Assembly (NCBI GenBank): GCA_027579435.1
Contig: JANBPK010001130.1
Coordinates: 1-30,072 of the forward strand
From: Candolleomyces eurysporus
Lineage: Eukaryota; Basidiomycota; Agaricomycetes; Agaricales; Psathyrellaceae
DNA length: 30,072 nucleotides
Direction of reading: 5' to 3'
Numbering within the stretch: the stretch's first letter is position 1; each line of letters opens with the position of its first letter. The position numbers and the translations under genes were made by a program. The notes under the pieces were generated by a model that saw only the letters and a program-made list of their open reading frames with translations, was not told the origin of the DNA and searched no databases. Positions 19,296 to 29,665 of the stretch are shown here, one piece after another.

Positions 19296-20643
19296 GGTAG
19301 ATAATGTGTATGTGGTTGTTGTAACCCCCAATCATATCCACCAGGCCCAAGTTCCCTAGAGAATGGAGTCAGATCAACAGACATAAGCCACTGCACAGAT
19401 CTGCCATCACTGTCATCCAGTTGGTTACATGATTCAGTACCAATCCATATACACTACAAGTTTCATCTTTGCATACACCAGAACACACCTGCTACCAATA
19501 TTCATACACATTCAATCCAAAGCTGATATATGCCCACAACAAATTCTGTCCATATGTACAGTATAATTGCACAGTTGTTTAGTCTAGTTTTCAAGTCATA
19601 CACTACAACCCTGTAGCTGTATATTTTCATTTTATGCTTTGATTTTACCACCAAAAACAACATGCATATTTTTGTAGTTTGTACATCAATCCCACATCCA
19701 AGTTGTGATCATCACTTTGCAGCTTGTACACCACAGCGATCTATTTGAATTCATTATTTTAGATTATTCCAGCCCCCACTTGCACATCATTTCCATTTGT
19801 TCTTCTGTTTTGTTCCCAGAACTTTTACCAGACATTGTTCTGTTCCAACTTGGCCAGCCAAGTTGCATTTGGAAACCTCTCATTCCCTCTTTTTGAAATT
19901 CCGAAGTTGAGATTACATTGTCGCTCACTGACCATTGTGTGCTCATTATTCACATTCAAGAACATCTTTCATTTTCATATGCAAGGCAATGAACAGTCAG
20001 CTTGCAAATCTGTAAGCAGCAAACCAAAAGGTCGCTGGTACTGCAGTAGACCACACTCACGCATTGCTTGGCGTTACCACAACAAGATTTGTGGATCGGG
20101 GTGTTGCTGTTTGGTGTTAGGTCGTGGAAAACTACAGCATGCAAAGATGATGTGGGGGAGGGGGAGGAAGGGCCAGAGAGTTTTAAAGGGAGCCTCTCCA
20201 GAAGCAGGTGATACTGATGAGAACTTGGAGGATGCAAGGTCCCTCACGATTCGCAAAGACTGGTGATGCTGACGGTGATTATGGTGGCGAGATCTTGGCG
20301 ACGAAATATTGGCAGCAGTAGAAGAAGCTGCTGCAGTGAACAATGCCAGCTGATGACTTGTATCTGAAAAAGGCGGAGTATGAAGGATGCCAGTCATCGG
20401 TATTGCCATTTGTCTGCAAATGTATCCTTGTCAGTCATAGAAGCAAGGGTGTGATAAATTAAAGCTATGGAGTAAAATGAGAATTGGTCAGGCAAACAAT
20501 GGGGAGTACGTAGATGCAGAACATAGTCATAGAATATCGTTCAAAAATCATGCAGGACCAAGATGCATTCCAAGGATCAGAAACCATTTCTCACAGAACT
20601 TACGCATCTTGCTGTCATGCATCTCACACAATGTACAACTATT
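19296..20643. other. Long AT-rich stretch without a supported gene
   Basis: Short frames only (for example 19835-20266 plus, 20074-20409 minus), none with a recognisable motif or splice support. A Ser/Ala/Pro-rich minus-strand frame near 20250-20400 could be a worn C-terminal tail of the gene decayed at 20644-21003, but I cannot show this. Confidence 0.4.
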
Positions 20644-21003
20644 CAGCACTTCCATGGAGTGGAGTGAACTTTGATAGACTCATAATAAGGCTGAAACAGC
20701 CACACAATTTCGAAGTCGTTTCCTCCAGTAACATAAAACTTCGATCAATAAGACTTGTAGAACTGGACGGTTAGGATACCAAAGTACCACTGAGGATTTT
20801 CAACAAATTTCTGCGCCAACTCCCACAGCAAGTTGACTCCCGTTTTAGGATAAGTCTTAACTCCTCATCAGAAAACGGTACATAGATTCATACAGAGATC
20901 ACTCACCTTCACTGTCACCTCATAAACAACATGCGGGATACTGGAAGTCGAAATAAAAATGGTGCCATCATCTCCAGTCAGAGCATTTTTGTTGTTGGAC
21001 TAT
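20644..21003 (-). pseudogene. Unrecognised decayed gene, two exon-like blocks
   Basis: A minus-strand block at about 20907-21000 reads NALTGDDGTIFISTSSIPHV then VYEVTVK and ends at a GTGAGT donor. The next block (20644-20861) reads GVNLLWELAQKFVENPQWYF, FEIVWLFQPYYES, with TGAs at 20745-20747 and 20644-20646. Upstream (about 21060-21160) frames such as PSYIRSGTDQGYATAAFYKK suggest a further exon. The two clear blocks agree in strand and spacing with one spliced gene. VYEV before a splice site resembles sequence preceding SWIM zinc fingers, but no CxC..CxH motif is present, so I give no function. Confidence 0.32.
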
Positions 21004-21353
21004 GTTTCAATCAGTGTGGGCAAAAAACAGAGAAGACAAAAGAGAACGAACCTCCTTCACCTGATGATGGTCAAGCACGTCAAAAGTGTACATAGAGATT
21101 TCTTGTAAAAGGCGGCAGTGGCGTAACCTTGGTCAGTGCCACTTCTTATATAGCTTGGATCGACACCCTCAGAGATTAGAACAGACTCCAAAGACAGACC
21201 TTTCCAGTGCCATACCAAGACTCAACCTTAATGCTCAACCCTTCCAATTTGCTTTTTCGACTCGTGTTAGGCAAAGCAAATTTGTGTATCAATCAATGGT
21301 ATTTGATGTTCAAGAAGTCGGGAAGATATACATTTACTTGCTGAGTCAGTTAC

Positions 21354-22936
21354 CTATCTGGAACCATGGGGGTTAGGGAGCAAAGTCTTCAGCTTGATAA
21401 AGAGGCCTTCAACATCGTTCTCAAAGTTGCGCGTTGTTGAACAGCCTTTCCAGGCAGCCTCCCAAAGAGTACTGCAGCCAGTCTTGGACAACTGAAACAT
21501 CGATGCTTGACTGAACAGCACAATGCTTCCATGGCCTTTGCATTTGTTGTAGTTTCCATCAGGGACCGGGCACTCACCATTGGGGGTATGGATGACCTTG
21601 AGAGTTAGGAATAGATGAATACATACCCACACTAGCTGCAGTCAAGCCGACCCACATGATATATCGATATTGAAGTGGTAGAAAAGAGAGGATGGGTACA
21701 TGAGAACAACCCAAGGAGGTAGCTCAACGACAACCTTTGCCTCCCAGATCACAAGCCAGCTCTTGGTTCGGTGGTTGAATTTCTTCCCTAGTAAGAGGGG
21801 TTACCTTAAAGCCAAGTCAAACAAATGGACCACTTGCTGGGAATCTGGTAGATCAAGAGAAGGCAGATTCCCAAGATATTCATACTATTGGTGTGAGGCC
21901 TCTTATGGATGCGTTTCTGACCTGGGAATATTCCATTGATACAAAATTTGAAGAAAAGCCCGAAGGAGGGGGAGATGCCATGCTTCAGCCTGTGATACTC
22001 AATGCATTTTCGGTATTGTTCTGCGACACCAGAGAAGTAAAGGTTGAGGAGCGAAGAGGCGTGTTGGCTTAGACGCTCTGTTAGACACGCTGTTTAAAAG
22101 AGGGTTAAGGACTTACATGAACTGGCGGATAATGGGCATTTCAAGAAGCTTCTTGACTGCCTCGGAATGCTTTGACTCCCAAAGGTTCTGGACTGGATCC
22201 TAGAAGGCGGTAAGCAGCAGGGTTTGAGGAAGCTTCTCCATCTGTACACACCGTGCTGTAGCTCCGGTGGTGTCCCATAATGAATGCAAGGTGAGGCCCG
22301 CGTTCTCTGTTCTTGTGGCTCGCCTGAACAGCCAGATCAAGGAGGAGTGTGCTAACACACTCAAGCAGTGTGTCGCAAAACTCCTTGGCAGCTTTTTGAA
22401 GCCATGTAATAGGGGAGAATAGGGGAGGTTTGGACCAGGTATAGGATTCTGTCTGAGTCGATGAGCATGAGTGGACCTGCAGAGCTTCTGGAGAGAACTT
22501 CAGCCGGTTTCATTAAAAAGAGGTGGGGTAGGAGCGCATACAAGCCACAGGGAAGGAATACAAAATCCTTCACTAGATCAATTGCCCTGCCTTCCTGCCA
22601 CACGGTATCAATGATACCTTGAGCCTCTGTGTTGGGCTTTATACCGTTCCAGCCAGTGCTGGTGCGGTTGGTGTCCATCGCCGTGCTGAAGCCCTCTGCT
22701 TGGAAGATGCCACCCTTCTTCAAAAGGCTAGTGAGTAAACTGTGGCCGTAGCCCTTCTCCTTGTCAACCTGGTGCTTCTTCCCACCCCTAGACTTCCTTT
22801 GGCATCCACCTCAGTAGTTGCAATTCCGTTTCTGCTTCCGTTTCTCTTGAATGGGGACCACCTCCTGTTTGCTTTCTTCGCCGCTGCCCTTGTCTTCAAA
22901 AGCCCTTGCAGGCTGCTCTTTGTTTGAAACAGCCAT
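21354..22936 (-). pseudogene. Decayed TET/JBP-like 2-oxoglutarate/Fe(II) dioxygenase-type protein
   Basis: The minus-strand frame starts at ATG 22936 (MAVSNKEQPARAFEDKG) after a CAG acceptor, with a Lys/Arg-rich N-terminus. Blocks follow: GWNGIKPNTEAQ, EKLPQTLLLTAF, GVAEQYRKCIEYHRLKHGI, LFFKFCINGIFPGQK, KSWLVIWEAKVVVELPPWVV, YPSSLFYHFNID and GSIVLFSQASMFQL. This order matches agaricomycete proteins I take to carry the double-stranded beta-helix fold of fungal TET/JBP-like dioxygenases, whose relatives oxidise 5-methylcytosine. The iron-binding H-x-D appears as H-T-N (H 21893-21895, N 21887-21889). The distal His survives (21675-21677). The expected 2-oxoglutarate Arg before GS is His (21531-21533). 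Stops at 22811-22813, 22200-22202 and 21801-21803, plus frameshifts near 22300-22500, confirm decay. The fold assignment is inference. Confidence 0.42.
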
Positions 22937-24501
22937 CCGACTGGAAACAGAAGGATGGGTTTAGCGCTAGCAGTAAAAAAGAGCATACATACCTCCACAT
23001 AACACTCAGAATTCGGAGCCTTCCATCATCGCCAAGATGTTTGAAACCCCTTCACCTCCCCTTCTCGTCGAGCCGTCCCATCCCTCCTCTGGGCCTGGCC
23101 GGCCACTGCCTGTGTCCCACAGGCGATCAAGGGAACCTCTTCCATAGTTTGTAAGAACACTTTGAAATTCTGGTCGGTTTCCAACAACCCCTTAATTTTA
23201 CGGAGCTGCAATCAAGTGAGGAGGACTCCTGTCTGTGGTGGAAGAGTTAGCAAAGAAATTGAAAAGAAAAAGAAAGGTGCACCATCGTGTGTTGTGTCCA
23301 GCTGTCCTACATGGCCTAATTGAAGCTGTTAAGCGACAAAGACATTCAGAGAGAGAAGGGCCTCAAAGGCCAGAAGAGGAGAACGAAATAAAAAGNAAAA
23401 AAAGTTGCATTCTCAGCGCTGCGATGGTCCCTGCAGCGCAAGTCAGCGGTGTAGAATGGAACAGAGAGAAGATGCTGCCGGCGAGCGCATTGGGCAGCAA
23501 CACCATGCCATGAAGAGAGAGGGATCAAGCAGTAAACAAAAAAAGGGAAAGGAAAACGAATTAAGACGTACTGAAAGTATCAAACGTGTCAAATTGCGTT
23601 GAAATGCACAAAGTGGAAGGCTCTGGTGCAGACGCCCAAAGCTAGAGAGACACCGCTGTGAGAAGCAGCATGGAAAGAGCTGTTGAGGAGCCTTATTGAC
23701 ACGTCACTTGGTTGCCGGCAGTGATGTCATGGTTGAGTTGAAGCGGTGGCGATGATGAACAATGCCAGCACATCAGGTGATGTGCTGGCACGAGAAGAGA
23801 TATTGCTAAGTTGGACATCACAGACTTAGCTCTCTTTGTCCTTGACCATTACCTCAGACCCAACGTTGAGAGTCAATGATTGACTCTCGACTTGTATTAT
23901 TGGGCCGACGAGATTCACTGGTTAGAAGAGTTTGTCAACGCTCAGTGCTCGGTACCATCCCAGCCTCGGCCCTCCATGACTCATGCCGTTTGGGTTAGTG
24001 AGGATGACTTCTCTATCTCTTCCTCCAGCTGTGATCTGGGGTCAGCAACTGCGATATAACCCTCCGCCAGAAACTCAGTGCTATGACCCTTGGAAACACC
24101 TCCCTCTAACTAAAGCCATGCAACCAACAAGAGACCACCGAATGGCTGGAAGCAGAGCTCACAGACCTCACCAACTCTATTGTCTACCTGGAACTCGAAC
24201 TCAAAGAACTCCACGGTCGTCAATCCTGAAATACAGACACAACCTCTCACTGCCCACGCCAGTCATATGTACTACTGGCGCAGAATCAAGAAAGCAGACT
24301 GGGTTAGGCTAGGGAGCTGGTAGATGGGTTTTGATGGTGGACTGTGCCAGAAAGGCTAGCTCCAACGACATTGAGAGACAGATAGAGGAGGATTAAGACC
24401 GGTTAGGTGAGTGGCCTTTGTGTTTCATTTTCTGTCCCTTTGTCCGGTTGTCTTTTGTGAACGACCGCCCTTTTAGACCCATGCCGACCGACACCCCATA
24501 G
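22937..24501. other. Region without a supported gene
   Basis: Small frames only. A charged 92-codon frame (23235-23513, Lys/Arg/Glu-rich, containing N23396) and a plus-strand frame near 24130-24220 (ETTEWLEAELTDLTNSIVYL, coiled-coil-like) are the only hints of former coding sequence. A palindrome at 23868-23888 is listed separately. Confidence 0.35.
23868..23888. repeat. Perfect 21-bp palindrome
   Basis: Arms GAGAGTCAAT and ATTGACTCTC around a single G. With so short a centre it would favour a dyad protein site or cruciform over a hairpin RNA. No adjacent gene is clear. Confidence 0.6.
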
Positions 24502-24705
24502 CTGATAAACTTTCCCTCAACGTGCTCCGGAGAGTCAGAGCTGACCCTGCTTCTCCCCCAAATTGCAGAAGCTATCCAGTTCCAGAAAGATCCAATCTTA
24601 CTCAGGATTGTTGACAAACATTCAAGCGATTTCTACAGTGGAGACTCATTGGTACAGTGCACTACCTTTCCCCTAACTCCATGCTCTGAAAGGAAGAGCG
24701 ACTGA
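24502..24705 (+). pseudogene. Unrecognised 67-codon fragment beside the gypsy element
   Basis: The plus-strand frame between TAG 24499-24501 and TGA 24703-24705 includes LLLPQIAEAIQFQKDPILLR, IVDKHSSDFYSGDS and TTFPLTPCSERKSD. Its amino-acid texture looks coding (alternating helix-like and Pro/Cys segments). It ends close to where the retroelement begins (about 24780), so the element may have truncated it. No family name can be given. Confidence 0.28.
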
Positions 24706-24725
24706 CAAATGATGGTTTGGGTTTC

Positions 24726-26150
24726 TCAAAGAAGTGCTACAAAGAGGCTGACCAGACTACCTGCATGACGCGATGGACAGATTGTCACCAGCCGGTAAGA
24801 ATTCACTTCTCTCCGCGTCACTCTTCTTGGTTCTGACCATTTCGGTAACAGTTTTTTCTCTGTTTTGGATGTCGTGTCCAGGTCATTCCTATAGACCTGC
24901 ACCAGCTGCCCTGGCCAAAATACCACCTCCCCTGGCTTCCTTGCCAACACCCTCTTATTGAATGCAGCTTTTCGCTTCACTGTGTGCTTCACCACTGCCG
25001 CATACCCATCCAACCTCTGCTGCGCCACGTATGCCATCTGGTTCGCAACATCCTCCTTTCGAACCTCATTAACTGTGCTCACGTCCACTGGCATTGCTTT
25101 GGTATTGACCACCATCCCCAACAACAGCTCCTTTGGCGAGAACTCCAGCGCTGGCAGTATGCGCCAATTCACGACGCGCAGTGCTTCATCAAGGTGTGTC
25201 GGCCATGAATGTGGTATGTCCTCCCTTGCCATCACTTCATACTCGTCCTCACCCAACTCTGGTGCACACAGCCTCTTCAAGACGTGCAACAAGATCTTAT
25301 TCCCCCCCTCCACTAACCCATTCACCTATGGTGAATACGCTGCAACAACCTCCCTACCCGTCCCCCACTCTCTGCAGAAATCCTTCACTGCTTTGTTGTC
25401 AAAGTGTGACCCTCCATCCGACATGAAGCACTCGCTAGGCACGAAATTTTGGAAGATGACTTGCAATGAGTTGATCACCGTTTTTGCTGTACCCACCGTC
25501 TTATACTTGAAGGCCCGCATGTGCTGGGAATAGGTGTCAAGATACACCCCAAGTGTGTGATATCCACCAACGCCATTGGGCATTGACAGATAGTCCCCAA
25601 CCAAGAGCTTAAATGGGTGACGTCTCGTAATCGGTTGCAAGAGTGCATGAATGCGAGCGCTCCCAAAATTCTTGCATGGCCCGCATTGCTTAATAGCCTC
25701 CAGTATCACTGCGTCCAACCCTGGGCACCACACCTTATCCGTCAATGCTATTTTCACCGCATCCCTGCCCCAATGGCCTCCTCTCTTATGCTCCTCCTCC
25801 GCTAATACTGCTGCCTCCTCTTTCGTCACGCATTCCACCCTTGACCTCCTTCGAGCCCACTTCCCCCCACCTAGCCTCCATAACCTTCCATCCTCTATCA
25901 TATATCCCTCCGCTTGATGTTTTGCCCTTTTCCTCTCTCTCTCCGACTCCCCTACGTCTATCTCCACCAGCGCCCTTATCACTTCCACAAACATGGGCTC
26001 TCTTTCGAACCTTGTCAGCAAACCCTCCACCTCCAAAACCGACTCAATCTTCCACATGTCATACACTAACCCCGTCACCGCCTCCCAGTCCTCCTGCACT
26101 GTCCATTTGCTACCATCCCCTTCCTCCCTTTCTCTTCTTGTGCACCGCAC
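24726..26150 (-). pseudogene. Integrase of the deleted gypsy element
   Basis: ORFs 25326-26150 and 24726-25325 lie in one frame separated by a TAG (25326-25328). After a linker (DGSKWTVQEDWEAVTG) that in related elements follows RNase H comes the zinc-binding domain (GGHWGRDAVKI..CGPCK). The core follows: D in LLVGDYLSMP, D in CFMSDGGSHFDN, E in VNGLVEGGNKI. Counting the TAG codon, 35 residues separate the second D and E, the retroviral DD35E spacing. The lost codon is probably Trp (TGG to TAG), since YSPWVNG is the wording I expect. The C-terminal DNA-binding part (LPKWSEPRRVTRREVNSYRL) ends abruptly about 50 bp before the stop, marking the truncation point. Confidence 0.83.
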
Positions 26151-26880
26151 CCTCTACTGGAAGCACCTCACTGACTGACAATGCAAAGCAGTCTGCATAC
26201 TCTGCAACTAGTGCTTCCACTGCCAGCCTCTCTCCTGCTGTCAGATCGCTTCCAATCGTGACTTGCCGCAACACCTCTGCTACCCTCTCCCTCGAGAATG
26301 GATCATCCTTCCTTGTATAGACACCTACCCCAAGGTTGTACACCTCCACTGGACACCCTACATCCTCAACCTCCTGCCTTTCCTCTACCATACACACTGG
26401 TATGTCCTCCAACTGGTTCTCCTTCTGGCCTCGCTGATTCCTCAACTTCCACGACCCTGATCTGTCAGACATCTCCACTGTGTCATCCTCATATCGATGC
26501 ACGACCTTGAATGCCCTCTTCAACAGCTTCCCCAACAAAAACTCCCAATTGCCGCCACTATCGAACACCTCGAACGCTCCCCATGCCCATACCTTCCCTA
26601 TGCTGAATTGCCCCACCCATCTGCCTTCTCTGTCCACCAATGACCCATCCGCCAATCTAAACTGCTTCACCAATGGGCTCAATGGCCCGATTTGATCCTT
26701 CAACCTGTCATACACCCGCTTGCACATGATTGATGCCAACGCGCCTTCATCCCATGAACTCCAAACCTTCACCTGCCCCTTCACCCCTTCTATGCCTACC
26801 GTACACTCAAACGGCACCACCTCATCAACGGGCTTCGTGTCATACAGATCAAAGACATCAATTTTCCGCACTTCTACCAC
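26110..26880 (-). pseudogene. Retroviral-type aspartic protease of the gypsy element
   Basis: The frame (256 codons) carries SSWDEGALASIMCKRVYDRL, a DxGA-type active-site loop (D-E-G-A), then FRLADGSLVDREGRWVG and GGNWEFLLGKLLKRAF, the flap/second-strand layout of fungal gypsy proteases. It ends with DCFALSVSEVLPVEGAVHK, the linker that in relatives leads straight into RT. Instead the sequence breaks within AVHK and continues, in another frame, with post-RNase H sequence. The role would be cleavage of Gag-Pol. Confidence 0.75.
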
Positions 26881-26954
26881 ATTATCCCTTTGTACGTTCC
26901 TTAAGCTTGTGTCGTCTTTGATCTGCTTCTGACTTGGGGTCGTCCTCCCCCCGC

Positions 26955-27400
26955 TTAGGCTGACGACCCGACCCCATTTCCCTGGTCCCCTTCACCCAAT
27001 ACCACCTCCTCCCTATTTCCATAATCACTCGTTGCCACCCACTGCACACTCACCGCCGCACCCTGACCACCCCCCAACACTTGTGCACATACTGACCTCC
27101 ATGCTTGCTTGCTTCTCATCAACTGGTTTTCCCTTGGGACTGCACACTCTGCCCCACGGTGGCCAACCTTCCCGCATCGGAAGCACTCCCCCAAACACAC
27201 GGGTGCTGTTCCCAGACGCAATGGGTATGGTGTGTCTTCCGTGACCCATGCTGTCGCTCCATGCTTCCTTGCCCATTCTAGCTGTTGCTCCTTGTGGGCC
27301 TGCCGCCCTTCCGCTGTGTCTGGGTGATGTGGCATTGTCGCCAATGCTGCTCGGATCCTCACCTGCAACTCTGGGGTGACCGGCTGCGCTGCAGGCCTTG
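26955..27400 (-). pseudogene. Gag nucleocapsid part with CCHC zinc knuckle
   Basis: A minus-strand frame (26955-27368, extending a little upstream) contains CFRCGKVGHRGAEC, a textbook C-X2-C-X4-H-X4-C zinc knuckle for binding genomic RNA. It is preceded by ELQVRIRAALATMPHHPDTA and TPYPLRLGTAPVC. It is out of frame with the upstream capsid part by one shift near 27400, and with the protease by one near 26940. Confidence 0.78.
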
Positions 27401-28180
27401 CCTTCCTCCACCTTGTTGCGTGCCACCCCCCACTCTCACTGCTGCCATTTGCTGGGTCAACGCTGCCATGTTTGTTGCTGGCATCGCTTCTAGCATTTTC
27501 ACCCTTGCCCTCAACTCTTCCTTCTCCTTCTGCTCTCGCATGTACTCCTCCACTCCATCCTTAACGTATTCCATGTCCACTTCGTGCACCGCCGTTAAGA
27601 ATAGGTCCCATGTTTTATATGACCCTGCCACCCTCTCCTTCAAGACCCTTGGTAGTCCTTTGATGACCTGGCCAATATAGGTTGGCCCTGCCTCTACCCC
27701 AGCTCCCTTTGCCAATCTCGCCATCTTGTCGGCCCACACAATATGCATGTAAGTCTCCCTCCCTGCTACCTCCTCTTTCTTTCCCAGCTCCTCAACCTTC
27801 AACTTTAGACCCAACAGCTCTTCCTCATACTCGGTTGCCGTCTTCTTGACCACCTTTGCCTTTGGCCACCTCTCCTGGAATGCAGCCTCAATGTCGCTCT
27901 ACCTGGTTTTCTTATCAGCACTCAGCTCGGACCACCACTCATCAGCCTCGCTGTCAGCACGGAGGTAATATTCAAACTATTTGGCTTTATGTGTGTCATC
28001 CTTGTCTCCCATAGCCCGATTGAATGAATGAATAAAGTCCTGTGCGTTTTCATCGGCTTTGTTGCCCCAGAAAGGCTCTACTTGAACCGGCATCTCGTCA
28101 TCAGTGCTGATCTTGGTAAAACGTCCGGAATTGTCATGAGGCGGAAGCTTTTTCTTAGCCAGATTGACTGCTTCTGCTGA
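27359..28180 (-). pseudogene. Gag capsid-like region
   Basis: One minus-strand frame runs from about 28180 to 27359: VQVEPFWGNKADENAQDFIH, EYYLRADSEADEWWSELSAD, ERWPKAKVVKKTATEYEEEL, then a Lys/Glu-rich helical part. The W..F.HSFNRAM and WW.EL signatures are typical of Ty3/gypsy capsids. TAGs at 27977-27979 (probably Gln CAG) and 27899-27901 (probably Trp TGG) interrupt it. No initiator Met is visible; a TAG at 28181-28183 bounds the frame upstream. Confidence 0.72.
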
Positions 28181-28183
28181 CTA

Positions 28184-28642
28184 TATGCGCCCAAAGAATT
28201 TCGAAAACGACCAATATGCGACGATGACGACGAAAACGAGCACGACTGATAACAACAACGACACTGGTTGAGAAAAGCACTCTCGTCACCAAATGGGATG
28301 GTCTATGGGAATGGCACCTAGATGCTCAAGCGAGGCGATGGAATGGATCAATTCGAGAGAACCCCTCGCCTAAACTACAAACTCGTTCTCTAAAGCTAAG
28401 CTGACTAAGCATGCAAAGTTGTTGCATAACACAACCAAACAATCGTCGTTCGTGCTTTGCTGTCACTGCTTGGACGTGGTCCTACCACTCCACTGTTCCA
28501 TAGCATGTTTGTTCTGAACAACCCATTGAGTGCTGGTATATATATAANCCTCAAAGCCGGCTTTGCCGCAATGCCTGCTACTCAGGCCACCAACACTAGA
28601 GCTCGCTCTTTGGATAAGTTGTACCTTGTAAAATCAGAATGA
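28184..28642. other. Upstream of the gypsy gag; TATA-like repeat and short ORF on the plus strand
   Basis: TATATATATAA (28537-28547, followed by N28548) precedes ATG 28571, which opens a 23-codon frame (MPATQATNTRARSLDKLYLV..) ending in TGA at 28640-28642. It could be a promoter with a short first exon, but no acceptor is obvious downstream. The region might also contain the 5' leader or LTR of the minus-strand element; I found no matching direct repeat at the other end. Confidence 0.25.
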
Positions 28643-29238
28643 AGATCTTATCACTACTTTATATGCTCTTCCCTGCTGTTCCTTCGTAGACTCTCTTAAT
28701 GCTTTGTAGCTGCGCTCGCTGATGCACGCCTGCAGCGTGCTCACGCTTGCGCTCGGGAGAGGGAGNGNGAGGANGGATGACCAAATGGCGGTTGGGAACA
28801 CTGGTCNTTTTTTCCTNAAAAGGCACCTACNAAGCACCCACAAGTTGTGCCTTGTTTACTCATCAGAATAAAATCCAACCAGGATTCGCGATGTGCGATG
28901 TGAGCTGTGAGAGATCTCCATAAAATTGCTGACCCGCAGCAGGGACATGCACTCACACACGAGTGAACGCAAGTATTTGAGAAAATAACAGATGAGAAGG
29001 CAAATATAGCGTGAGAGGTAAATGCCATACACTGACGTCTTTCTTACATAATCTAGCAAGGGGGGGGGTACTAAAGACCCGCTACTAGAGTAGCGGGCAT
29101 GATGCCACGGCCAATAAAAAAAACATGAAAAAACAAACAACGAAAACACATGAAACAAACGAACGAAACACCAGAACCTTACCTATAGTTAATATATATC
29201 TGATGTACAAACACCCACCCACTCGTTCTTCTTCGGTG
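28643..29238. other. Low-information stretch with several Ns
   Basis: Ns near 28766-28830 make the sequence uncertain. No supported gene. It includes a G9 run (29060-29068) directly before the hairpin at 29078-29097. Confidence 0.35.
29078..29097. repeat. Perfect hairpin, 9-bp arms
   Basis: Arms CCCGCTACT and AGTAGCGGG flank a 2-nt centre (AG). It follows a G9 run by 9 bp. It lacks a T-tract and need not be a terminator. It may be part of a retroelement LTR or a protein-binding dyad. Confidence 0.55.
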
Positions 29239-29559
29239 CTATCGGGACTGCGAATTATCACCCCTCGGACCCGACATTGAAGTAGGAGACCCCAAACCCA
29301 AACCCATCGACTGAGACTGAGACCTCGCAGAGACCAAAGTCCAGTGTTCAGCCGCGTGCAAGACTGGCGGTAGTGCCAGTGGGACAGGCACACCAGGAGG
29401 AGTCGCAGGGCAACTAGTATCAAAGAAGCGGCTGACAAGAATGGGGTGGGTGGTGTGGACCGTCAGGCTGCAGAGCCCTGAATCAGCAGCTTGGTACACA
29501 CCCAGGCCGCTGATGTTGCGAGTATTTTGAGGGTCAATTACATGGAGCGGCCGGTGTTT
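29239..29559 (-). CDS. Possible C-terminal exon of an unrecognised gene
   Basis: A minus-strand frame from about 29559 to the stop at 29239 reads HVIDPQNTRNISGLGVYQAA, TVHTTHPILVSRFFDTSCP, then a Pro/Ser-rich tail ending GDNSQSR. The composition (ordered segment, then low-complexity tail) looks like the end of a real protein. No upstream exon or splice site could be fixed, and a TGA lies just upstream. Confidence 0.28.
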   Translation of the reverse strand, partial: KHRPLHVIDPQNTRNISGLGVYQAADSGLCSLTVHTTHPILVSRFFDTSCPATPPGVPVPLALPPVLHAAEHWTLVSARSQSQSMGLGLGSPTSMSGPRGDNSQSR

Positions 29560-29665
29560 TCACCATCAAAGCCATGGTTCATTTGACGTGGCAGCTGCCA
29601 GGTGCATTCATAATGAGGGCGAATAAGCGGAGCAGCTGCACCCAAAAAGAAAGCAAAAAGACACA

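Larger units (their letters stand above)
24726..28180 (-). mobile_element. Internally deleted Ty3/gypsy-like retrotransposon (gag-PR-IN, no RT or RNase H)
   Basis: On the minus strand the order is gag (28180 to about 27360), zinc knuckle, aspartic protease and integrase, the order expected of Ty3/gypsy except that RT and RNase H are absent between protease and integrase. In-frame TAG codons at 27977-27979, 27899-27901 and 25326-25328 and frameshifts near 27400, 26940 and 26140 kill it. The recognisable integrase sequence stops near 24780. I could not find LTRs at either end, so the element is truncated or the LTRs are too diverged to see by eye. Confidence 0.82.

Noticed and set aside
25745..26320. 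A 191-codon plus-strand Pro/Ser/Leu-rich frame
   Set aside because: Opposite strand of the integrase and protease coding region; composition is that of a shadow frame.
24393..28643. LTR pair flanking the second gypsy element
   Set aside because: I compared both flanks by eye and found no direct repeat; a self-alignment would be needed to exclude short or diverged LTRs.
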